Source: Larix kaempferi
Taxonomy: Eukaryota > Streptophyta > Pinopsida > Pinales > Pinaceae
Assembly: GCA_027924585.1 (NCBI GenBank)
Contig: BSBM01000865.1
Span: 3,410,001 to 3,474,000, forward strand
Direction: 5' to 3'
Length of the DNA: 64,000 nt
Positions within the stretch are counted from its first letter, which is position 1, and the number at the start of each line of letters is the position of its first letter. Below, piece by piece: positions 56,179 through 64,000 of the stretch. Under the pieces are notes generated by a model that worked only from the letters and a program-made list of their open reading frames with translations, did no database searches and had not been told where the DNA came from. A program made the position numbers and the translations under genes.

Positions 56179-56402
56179 TTTACAGTATAGCCCAGGTTTC
56201 AAAAATTTTGTTTCTTTTGGTCAATGCATTTCTGTATAATCCTCAGCAGACAGTTTGTCAAGGTTTATTCCAGCTCCATTTTGGACAGTTATAGGAAAAC
56301 AAAGCTCAAAGCTTGCAATGTATTGTTGTTAGAAACTATAGTTATAGTATGTCCAGACATTTCCTGCTCTGTTAGAAATCTTTTTGAAAGCATGTAATGA
56401 AT

Positions 56403-56416
56403 AGCTGTGCATAGCT
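56403..56416 (+). other. Palindromic 3' UTR hairpin of LINE copy B
   Basis: AGCTGTGCATAGCT, seven pairs including one G-U, 34 bases before the poly-A run. It matches copy A's hairpin with a compensated outer pair. Confidence 0.55.
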
Positions 56417-56462
56417 TTTATAAATAGAATCTATTACTATGTTACTGTTAAAAAAAAAAAAA

Positions 56463-56864
56463 GGTTATCTATGACCCAGGAGGATCAATTATAATAACAT
56501 TTGCTTGGGGTCTTGACAAGAGAACGAACAATTTGCAAAATGGATGGCTCTCTCTCAAGGAGTAGAAAGCTTGAACGAGTTGCAGGTGAAGGAATTCATT
56601 GCTTTCGGTGACTCGAGAATTGTTATTCAATCCATGAATAACATGAGCAAAGAGAACAAAACTATGAACATTCTTCAATTAATAATTTCCCACATCTATC
56701 CCAATAGGACCAACATTAAGTTCTACCACGTTAAAAGAGGGCTCAATGGTTTGGTGGACCACTTGGCCAACGTTGGGACGAAGTTAAAGGAAGGGAAGTT
56801 ATCCCTCGACAGGCATCACATCACCCCTAAGTGGTGTAGCAACTTTCGAAAACTCGTTAAATGA
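56463..56864 (+). pseudogene. LINE RNase H domain, copy C (after the insertion)
   Basis: Continues VIYDPGG into SIIITFAWGLDKRTNN, then shifts frame to MALSQGVESLNEL, FGDSRIVIQSM, IKFYHVKRGLNGLVDHLANV. The catalytic Glu segment after TNN is disrupted by the frameshift. The stop TGA at 56862-56864 overlaps the next ATG as ATGA. Confidence 0.8.
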
Positions 56865-57716
56865 GTTCATCACCCAAGAGAAACTGCCTTAATGGTGGAG
56901 GTCGAAGACATGCATGCTCAGTGCCAGATGGAAGGCTCGAGGCTTCTCTTGGCACAAACCACTCTGGATCCTTCTCTTCGTCATTAAGTCTGCACATTCC
57001 TCTTCGTGAAGAGCAGGTGGGTGGAAGGTTCGAAAAGCACTGCCAAATGATGGATTTTTCATCGTCGATTGAGCTGAGGGAGAATATATGGGAAATCCAA
57101 CAGCTCTTTCCTCACCATCTGCAAATTGGAAACTCTATACATTGTGAGCGTTTCTAGGAGAGTAAAGATATAGAGATGGCAGACAAGGGAGCTATGAAAA
57201 AGAAAGGCTCATTCTCGAGCCATCCGGAGGAAGATGTGGGTTTAGCTCATGTCACTCAGGAGATCACTGCCATCAAGGAAGGATTGATGGACCTTCGAAA
57301 AATGAACAGGTGTCTTTTTGAGGTGGCAAAAGCCTGCTTGGAGGAGTCAAAACAGACTGGGCTAGATTTAACAAGGTTTGAATCGCGACTGGAAGACACA
57401 GAAACTGGGTATCGGGTTCAAAAAGGAGAAGTGGAAGATTTAAAGAGGACTGTGGCAGACATGGAAGGAGCCTTGAGCGCAAGGTTGGATGGGGTCAACG
57501 GGAAGTTGTTGGAACTACACAGAGCTATTCAGAATTGCGGCATGAATGATGTAGAACGCCACGAACATCATTTTAATCAGTTGAAATAAATTATGGAGAC
57601 GGTGAAAGCAGATGTGAATGGATGCTACCCCTGGAATCGCGAGGGAGAACGTGCAGAGGACTCTCCTATGGACAATGCGTCAATCACGCAGTCGGAGGTA
57701 AAAGAAGCAATCATTT
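56861..57716 (+). pseudogene. Coiled-coil coding region downstream of LINE RNase H (copy C)
   Basis: One frame from an ATG overlapping the RNase H stop, with TAG at 57155-57157, TAA at 57587-57589 and a final TAG at 57714-57716. Residues from the ATG at 57176 (MADKGAMKKKGSF) are strongly helical: VTQEITAIKEGLMDLRKMNR, CLEESKQTGLDLTRFESRLE, KGEVEDLKRTVADMEGAL and ARLDGVNGKLLELHRAIQN. It is more diverged than A/B but has the same position, length scale and coiled-coil character, and FESRLEDTE can be laid on DSRIDELE. It could be a sister subfamily version of the same protein. Confidence 0.6.
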
Positions 57717-57987
57717 AGGAATGGTGTCTTTTCTTCCCTGTTAGTGTTAAGGCTATGTTTTTGTGCAGTTTTTTGGTAGGACAGTTCATAAGAGTATACA
57801 CAGTCAGAAGTAGGAGGTCCAATTTATTAAAATTTTGTAAAAATGTTGAACAACTAAAATTCTCTGTTACTTTGTTCTGCACATAAACTTTACTCTGTTC
57901 TTTTTGGTTTCTATCATGCAACCCTGGGGGCATTTGTAATAATCTTTTTATATAATATAATCCTCTTCTTGTTCGTGTTAAAAAAAA

Positions 57988-58700
57988 ACATAAAAACCAT
58001 TAAAAATTATTTAGAACAGAATAAAATATCAAATTTAAGTTAAGTTAAATAACTTTGATTAACATATAGAGAATTTAGTCATCCTTAACTAAGTGGGTCA
58101 TTTACTTTATTTTTTAAGATATATACAGCTTCATCCATGTCCACACTCATTTTCATGTTGTATAATTTTAATTCACTTTGTCTTAAGAATGTATTGAGAG
58201 AATTTCATACATATTAGTGAAAGGTATGCTACTTAATTGGATATAGCTTGAATAATTGTAAGGAAAAGGAATTTTCCTTTCTTATCAATTTCATGACATG
58301 GTATCTTTGCTTTTTGCGAACTTAATTATTCCAAAAATATTTTCTGAAATGAAAAAAAACATCCAATAAAATTTTCTAAATATATATATTGCTAAAAATA
58401 TAATTAATAATTTTTAAATCATCATTATCAATAATTTTGGGCCCTTTTAAGGGCCATATGTCACACGTTAGTGTTTATTTCCTAAAGCAAGTGTCACTTT
58501 AGCACAACGAAACCACCCCTTTATATATAATGGAGAGAGGTTGGCCATTGCTTAAAGTGGCCAGCTAACTATTTGCATTACCGATATTTGTATTGAAGAA
58601 GTCAATTCAGCAAAGTGAAAGTACCTTTGCCAGATTGAGTATCCACTAAATGAAAAAATAAAATCAAAATAATCTTTGCCAATTGAGTGTTCCATTGAAA
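57988..58700. other. No gene recognised
   Basis: AT-rich spacer. A TATA-like TTTATATATAATGG lies at about 58520 without a following ORF. Confidence 0.5.
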
Positions 58701-58783
58701 ATTAAAAGAAAAATTATAATAACCTTTGCAAGCTTGAGTATCTTTTAAATATAAAAAAATATATATAATTTTGAAAAATTATA

Positions 58784-59043
58784 ATAACCTTTGCAAGTTT
58801 GAATATCTTTTAAATATAAAAATATATATATAATTTTAAGGGTGACATTAGAGTTTTTCAAAGGGTGAAAATGAATGTATCTCCATTTGTTCCAAATTTG
58901 AAAGTGTTAATAGATAACCTTTGCAAGTTTGAGTATCTTTTAAATATAAAAATATATATATAATTTTAAGGGTGACATTAGAGTTTTTCAAAGGGTGAAA
59001 ATGAATGTATTTCCATTTGTTCCAAATTTGAAAGTGTTTATAG
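58784..59043. repeat. Tandem duplication of 130 bp
   Basis: Units start at 58784 and 58914 (ATAACCTTTGCAAGTTTGA), nearly identical. Shorter relatives of the ACCTTTGCAAG...GAGTATC phrase occur just upstream at about 58622, 58673 and 58725, so a degenerate array grew by local duplication. Confidence 0.85.
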
Positions 59044-59727
59044 AGAGATATTTGGAATGCATTTTATAATATTTATTATTTTATGGTAAAATATTATTTA
59101 TTTAAATATATTAAAATAATTTATATAAATTTATAAAATAATTAAAAGAAAAGAATTTATAAAATTATTAAAAAGATATTTATTGGTTGTAGTTTGGGTC
59201 GTTGGGAGGAATGATTATTGCTTTCTCCACCTAGGTTCAATTTTTGTAAGTGACATGATGCTCTTGTTGAGCTCATATTGTAATTTTTGTGAATAGTGAT
59301 GGACTAGCCCTCTAATAAACAATGAACAACCATTTAAAAAGTAAAATATTATTTATTGAAATAATTCATATAAATTAAAAGAAAAGAATTTAAAAAATTT
59401 ATTGTAGAAAAAAATTAATGATAAACATTATTTTATTATATTTTTAATATTTTTTTAATATGATGATGTTTTTGGACCAAATTATAATTGAATATATCAT
59501 TATAAGCACATCTAATATGGTTGTATAAAGGGTATCCTATAAAATGAGTTGTTCTTCCAATCTCATCAAAGTTACATAGATGACAAATTCTTTTCCCAAT
59601 AAATTTTAAGAAGAGTTTGTGGGTACTCATGCGAGTTAGTATTTAGCTTAGCAATAGGCTTGCCACCATATTTTGGGTAGGAATGATGCTTAAGTTTGAG
59701 ATTGATAATGTTTTTATAATAACATAG
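59044..59727. other. No gene recognised
   Basis: Very AT-rich, including ATTTATTA-type low-complexity sequence. Confidence 0.5.
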
Positions 59728-59766
59728 TTTCTTTTTTTTTTCTTTTTTTTTCCTGGAAAAAAAAGC

Positions 59767-59801
59767 GTAATTTCATTTCATCTTAAAGAGTATGAAATTA
59801 C
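59767..59801 (-). other. 3'-terminal hairpin of LINE copy F
   Basis: Ten perfect pairs, GTAATTTCAT with ATGAAATTAC, and a 15-base loop. The corresponding copy E stem is GTAATTTT/AAAATTAC, so inner pairs changed on both arms while pairing was kept. Confidence 0.6.
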
Positions 59802-60099
59802 ATTGATCATCTTCACTCTTTGAGAGTGTCATACTATACCAAAAAGAACCTATCTGAGTACTGATAACTGAGAAAATCACGATTTTCTCACCACGTGAGC
59901 ATTAACATCTTTTTACAAAAAATATACAAACTATCTGTGTTGAACTGATAATATAACCTTTACATAAAGTTTCATAGCTGTATCCAAAAAAACTAAAGAG
60001 TTTAACTAAGACATTTAAATGCCTCATTACATCCAAAATCTGCATATTCAGAATTCAAAAACCAAAATCAGCTTCAACATAAGATCTATCAGATCTTCA

Positions 60100-60927
60100 T
60101 TATATAAATGGATGGTGGTAGAAGTCCCTACCAACCCCTTCCACAAATTCTCTGATTTTCCAAGTCCCAACCCCCAGTAACAGCACCTCTTTCGAAACCT
60201 TGTCCGCTTCTGAGTTGTTTTCTCGAAAAATACGCTTGCAAGTAAAAGTATCAAAAGTGTGAGTGGCATTTTGAACTTGTTCCAGAATAGATGAAATCCG
60301 TCGATTGTTGCACTGTTGAGAACCAGAGACCCACTTAATCACATTTAAAGAGTCACCAAAGACAGTAATGTTCCTGATACCTCGTTCTAAAGCAAAAGAG
60401 ATAAGGTATCTTAGGCTTAAAATCTCCGCCCAATTGTTACTCCCCATTCCAAAGCCCAATGACATCACAAAGAAATGTACATTAGACAAGAAAAGAAGAG
60501 CCCCTCCCCCACATTGATCGTTCTGACAGGCCCCGTCAAAGAAACCCCAAGGCTGCGAATAGTCTATATCCACAGGCTGTAAAACTCGGGAGGGAGCAGG
60601 AGTTTTATTATGTTTATAAGCCAGATAGATCCCACAACAATTAACCACCATCAGAGCAGGTAGTCCAGCCATATCAGAGAACAAGCTTTTATTTCGAGAA
60701 AGCCATACCCCCCAGATGACAATTAATGGAAAAGCTCTGTATGAAATATAAAGTGGATTATGATACCAACAGCTCCATGCATCATCCATAGAAATCCTCA
60801 TCCACTGAAATGCAACTTTTAGAATTCTGGAAACAATAACCCAGACCGCTATTATAAATGGGCGGGTAAGAAAGGTGTAACACATTCTCCTCCTCTCGAC
60901 TGCATAGATAGCATCTACCTGGACCAT
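60100..60927 (-). pseudogene. LINE RNase H domain, copy F
   Basis: 275 codons in one frame. The upstream part (AFPLIVIWGVWLSRNKSLF) is the stretch between zf-RVT and RNase H. RNase H catalytic residues are all visible: FFDGA, NNWAEIL, FGDSLNVIKW and RENNSEADKVSKE. It is joined to the upstream zf-RVT (60782-61387) by a frameshift within the zinc pattern. Confidence 0.9.
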
Positions 60928-61387
60928 GCATACTTCTACGTTGAAGAAAATCCCAAGTCAGGACCTTGTTAGCCAAAACACACCACATAAAGATGCGCGT
61001 CTTATGTGGGCACTGTAATTTCCACAGTTTCCTCCACCACCAAATCGGAACCCATGGAAAATGATCCTCACTGATCCATAGATAACCTCCTTTGGGTGTG
61101 TAATTACCGGAGGGATCACCATCCCAGACAAGTTCATCCTCCTGCTCACTCAAATAAATATGATCCATACATAGATCCTGCAGATAATGTCCTAACTCAA
61201 CCTCCATATCATCCCCCGGGTCAAAAGAAACAGCCGACCTCCATACAGGGCTTCCCATCCACAAATTCCCCATATCTGCCAGTTGATAGAGATAGTGATA
61301 ACCCCTTTGGTTCAAAGCTTCGACCATCCCTTCAGATAACAGATGTTGAGCTTCACAACCAACCCAGGGATCACTCCCGATCCTCAC
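60782..61387 (-). pseudogene. LINE zf-RVT region, copy F
   Basis: Blocks VRIGSDPWVGC, PSGNYTPKGGYLW, WWWRKLWKLQCPHKTRIFMW, and the zinc pattern CYLCSREEENVLHL, after which the frame is lost. The matching continuation (TRPFIIAVWVIVS) lies in the frame of 60100-60927. In the active family this region follows RT. Confidence 0.88.
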
Positions 61388-63360
61388 CCTCTAACCATTG
61401 CCAACGTCCCATACCAAATTTTGTTCGATGACATGAAAGGAAGATACCGCCGCCTTCCATATGCAAGAGCCACCAGTATGTGATTTATTAGGAGAGCGGA
61501 TCCAATCTTTAATAGAATCAAGCTCAATATATTTGTAGATCATAACCCTTGCCCAAAATCCTCCAGATTTGATTAATCTCTAGCCACACTTCGCTGCCAA
61601 TGCTTTAGAGAAATGAAATATGTTCTTTAGACCCCATCCACCTAAGGCTTTTGGAGCTGCAATACGATCCCATTTGACCTAGGGAGTGACATGGGCATCC
61701 TCCTTACCACACCAAAGGAACTTGAAGCAAATATTCCTAGCTTGATCCAAAATACCACGAGGAATCTAGGCCAAAGACATCCAGTAGACTGGGATTGCTT
61801 CCAAAACTGACTTAACCAAAACTAATCTTCCAGCTCTCGAAAACCACTTGAAGCTCCAACTTTTCAATCATTTTTCCAGTTTTTCCAAAAGCCAGACCCA
61901 ATCCTGCTTCTGATAATCATTAGGTTTCAAGTTGAACCCTAAATACTTAATACCTTCCGAAAGGGTAAGAAGTGTAAAGGGAAAAATATCAGAGTATGTA
62001 AGTAACTCCTCCTCAATTAATAAAGAGGTAGTTAAAGTATATTTTCCAGCATTAATCTCCATCCCAGTAGAAAGAGAGAACAGATACAACATTTCCTTCA
62101 GTTTGAGTGCTTCCCCATGAGTTCCAGAGCAAAATATAAGGATATCATACACAAATAGTAGATGAGTAAGGTGGATTCCCGGAGCTACCAAGATACCTTC
62201 ATATAGACCAGACCTAGTAGCTTCCTTAATAGCACGACTTAGAATTTCAACCACCAGCAAAAATAAGAGAGGTGATAAAGGACATCCTTAACGTAGGCCC
62301 TGACCAGAGTGAAAAAAGGGAGTTGCTGCCCCATTTAGCAGAACCGAGAAAGATACTGTTGTGATGCAGCTCATGACCCAACGAACAAAGCCTATATCAA
62401 ATCCCAAATGAGTAAGCATAAGACAAATGTATAACCAGCTAACTTTGTCATATGCTTTAGAAAGATCAATTTTAAGAATAGCCCCTTTCATCTTCTTGGT
62501 TTTTATGCTATGTAGTCCCTCCCGTGCAATCCCAATAGCTTCATGAATCTGACGACCTTCAAGAAACCCAAATTGTTCCTCTGAGATATGTGTGGAAAGA
62601 ATAGATTTGAGTCTTCGAGCAATGATCTTAGTAACAATCTTATACACACAGTTGCACAAAGAGATAGGCCGGAAATCATTTAGGGTAGAAGGAGTATCCA
62701 CTTTAGGTATAAGAGCAATGAAAGTGTTATTGATGCTGGCAGGAATCCTGCCTTCCTTCCTAGTATCTTCAACAAGTTGCAGCAGATCCATTCCAATAAT
62801 ATCAAAGAGTGCCAGGAAGAATTCAATGGTCCAGCCATCCGGCCCAGGACTTTTGTCCTTCTGAAAGCTACTAAGAACCTCTTTTAATTCATCTACCGAA
62901 ATGGAGTCCAACAACATCCTGCTATCCTCCTCCTCAACAAAACAAGGAAACATTTGAGCTACCCTGATGACCTCCTCAATATTCACTCTATTAATGGCTT
63001 TAAAGAGATCTTGAAAATGTTGTACACCAACTCCAGCCATCCCCTCAAAAGTAGCATGAGTATTACCCTCCATGTCATCAAGACTCCAAATAGTATTTGC
63101 AGATCTCCTTCCTTTGGCATAGGCATGGAATTTTTTTGAGTTTTCATCCCCACTTTCCAGCCAAATGTCCCTGCTCTTCAATCGCCGGGTCTCTTCAATG
63201 TTTAGTAGAATCAGATTCCTGCGTTCCACCAGACGAACTAGAGCATCCTTCATTTCTTGAGATAAATACCCTCCTCTAGGGCCTAAAGAGATGGAAGCAA
63301 TTTCCTCTTCAATCAACTTAAGTTCACGCTCATCCCTTAATCTCTTGTTAGCAGCCCATT
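61388..63360 (-). pseudogene. LINE reverse transcriptase domain, copy F
   Basis: One frame with several stops. RT blocks in order: KSPGPDGWTIEFF, FIALIPKV, FRPISLCNCVYKIVTKIIAR, FGFLEGRQIHEAI, the catalytic ILKIDLSKAYDKVSW, then GLR-stop-GCPLSPLLF with TAA at 62288-62290 where Gln is standard. The second catalytic block reads FVYDILIF where FADDxLIF is expected, so one of the two metal-binding Asp residues is Tyr. After 61868 the thumb and linker continue with stops (SWSFKWFSRAGRLVLVKSVL, GGWGLKNIFHFSKALAAK). Confidence 0.92.
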
Positions 63361-63399
63361 ATTTGATCGGACCCTTGAGAGATTTGATATTTTCAGCAA

Positions 63400-63999
63400 A
63401 ATAAAATGCTGCAGAATTATAGTTCCCAGGCAGATAAGGAATCCAAAAATTGTGAAAGAGATCAATAAATGTGGGATCCTTCAGCCATATCTTGTTAAAC
63501 TTCAGAGGAGCAGGAGGCTTGACTGGGCCAGACTTCAGCTCCAGAAATATTGGTTCATGATCTAAGCATCCCCTTGAGCCGATCCACTGCCGGATATAGA
63601 AAAAGGACTCTACCAGCTATTCAGAGAGTAAAAAACAATCCAATCTCTTCGCCACACTATCCATCCCAACCCTTTTGTTCCTCCAAGATGGTTTCAAGCA
63701 CACAGGTTCAACATCAACCAAATTACCTTCAGAAAATTTTCTAATAAAGAAATCAGTAAGAGGATCCACCTGAGCATGTGGCCCCCAATCCTCGGCCTGT
63801 CCTAGAGAAAAATTGAGATCCCCCCGAAGGTTCACTGAGTCACCCTTAATAAAATCCTTGGCCAGCTGTCACGTCCCCTCCCATCCAACCAGCTAGATGG
63901 AGAGGATTGTGAGGTTAATCCGGGCATCTAGCCCCACACTTAGAAATTTATCATTCAATTTAAGAAGGAGATGAACATATGTGATTTCATAAACTCTTG
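63400..63999 (-). pseudogene. LINE APE-type endonuclease, C-terminal part, copy F
   Basis: Reads GDLNFSLGQAEDW, WRNKRVGMDSVAKRLDCFLL, then a TAG at 63617-63619 where Gln is likely, then IGSRGCLDHEPIFLEL. GDLNF and the DH near the end are standard endonuclease catalytic blocks (SDHxPI in most members, LDHEPI here). This enzyme nicks target DNA for target-primed reverse transcription. Sequence beyond about 63890 looks degraded. Confidence 0.85.
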
Positions 64000-64000
64000 A

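Larger units (their letters stand above)
55078..56462 (+). mobile_element. LINE copy B (5'-truncated), inserted in copy C
   Basis: Bounded by AAGGTTATCTATGACCCA at 55060-55077 and again at 56461-56478, a target duplication of 16-18 bases, with 13 A at 56450-56462. It begins in RNase H at GGGGTGGCAGGTGCGGG, just after the first catalytic region, so it is a typical 5'-truncated LINE copy. Closest to copy A. Confidence 0.93.
55042..57987 (+). mobile_element. LINE copy C (5'-truncated), host of copy B
   Basis: Starts within RNase H, is interrupted by copy B at 55078-56462, resumes at 56463 and ends in an eight-A tail at 57980-57987. Flanks ACATATAGGCCATTGAAAAG (55023-) and ACATAAAAACCATTAAAAAT (57987-) match at about 15 of 20 positions and may be an aged target duplication. 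Carries coiled-coil coding sequence after RNase H like copies A and B. Confidence 0.8.
59728..64000 (-). mobile_element. LINE copy F (near-complete ORF2, 5' end outside window)
   Basis: Minus-strand LINE: tail (interrupted T run) at 59728-59751, 3' hairpin, RNase H, zf-RVT, RT and the C-terminal part of an APE-type endonuclease running off the right edge. No ORF follows RNase H, unlike copies A-D. Several stops and one frameshift make it dead. Together with copy E it defines the second LINE lineage. Confidence 0.93.

Overview
This window looks like a repeat-dense, gene-poor stretch of a large plant nuclear genome, probably a gymnosperm; that assignment is inferred from repeat content and style only. 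I found no convincing host gene, rRNA, tRNA or CRISPR. Nearly every recognisable coding piece belongs to a retrotransposon: six LINE copies in two lineages, one young Ty3/gypsy element with a very long gag-protease ORF, several decayed gypsy elements, two small gag-only LTR elements, a solo LTR and a probable SINE.

Layout. 1-4072: 3' part of a LINE (copy A, +). 4356-14667: a gypsy element with almost identical LTRs and one 1491-codon gag-protease ORF, but no reverse transcriptase or integrase; a cluster of hairpins lies where pol should be. 14680-14782: a short tRNA-like SINE between imperfect duplications. 17873-20705 (-): a gag-only LTR element with target duplication CTAAG. 20952-22220 (-): 3' part of LINE copy D. 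22960-24425: an unexplained tract dense in GGTGCA words. About 24580-31110 (+): an old gypsy element split by LINE copy E (27749-29450, -) with a 16-bp target duplication. 33913-35588: solo LTR flanked by TTAGA. 35958-36563: arrays of heat-shock-element-like repeats. About 38500-42166 (+): a gypsy element with an extra ORF before gag, riddled with Gln-to-stop changes. About 42984-46230 (-): remnants related to the young gypsy element. 47285-50195 (-): a second gag-only LTR element, target duplication GATTG. 50623-52750 (-): LTR, gag and primer-site remnants. 55042-57987 (+): LINE copy C with the 5'-truncated LINE copy B inserted in its RNase H domain. 59728-64000 (-): a near-complete but dead LINE (copy F).

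The most notable signal is a small ORF directly downstream of the RNase H domain in one LINE lineage (copies A, B, C and D). It encodes a Ser/Pro-rich or variable N-terminus and a coiled coil, with the motif L-[AS]-C-x-D-S-R-I-D in A, B and D and a weaker counterpart in C. The other LINE lineage (E and F) lacks it. Each lineage also carries its own 3'-terminal hairpin with compensatory base changes. A second theme is non-autonomy: three LTR elements keep gag-type ORFs but no pol, so they would need enzymes supplied by other elements.
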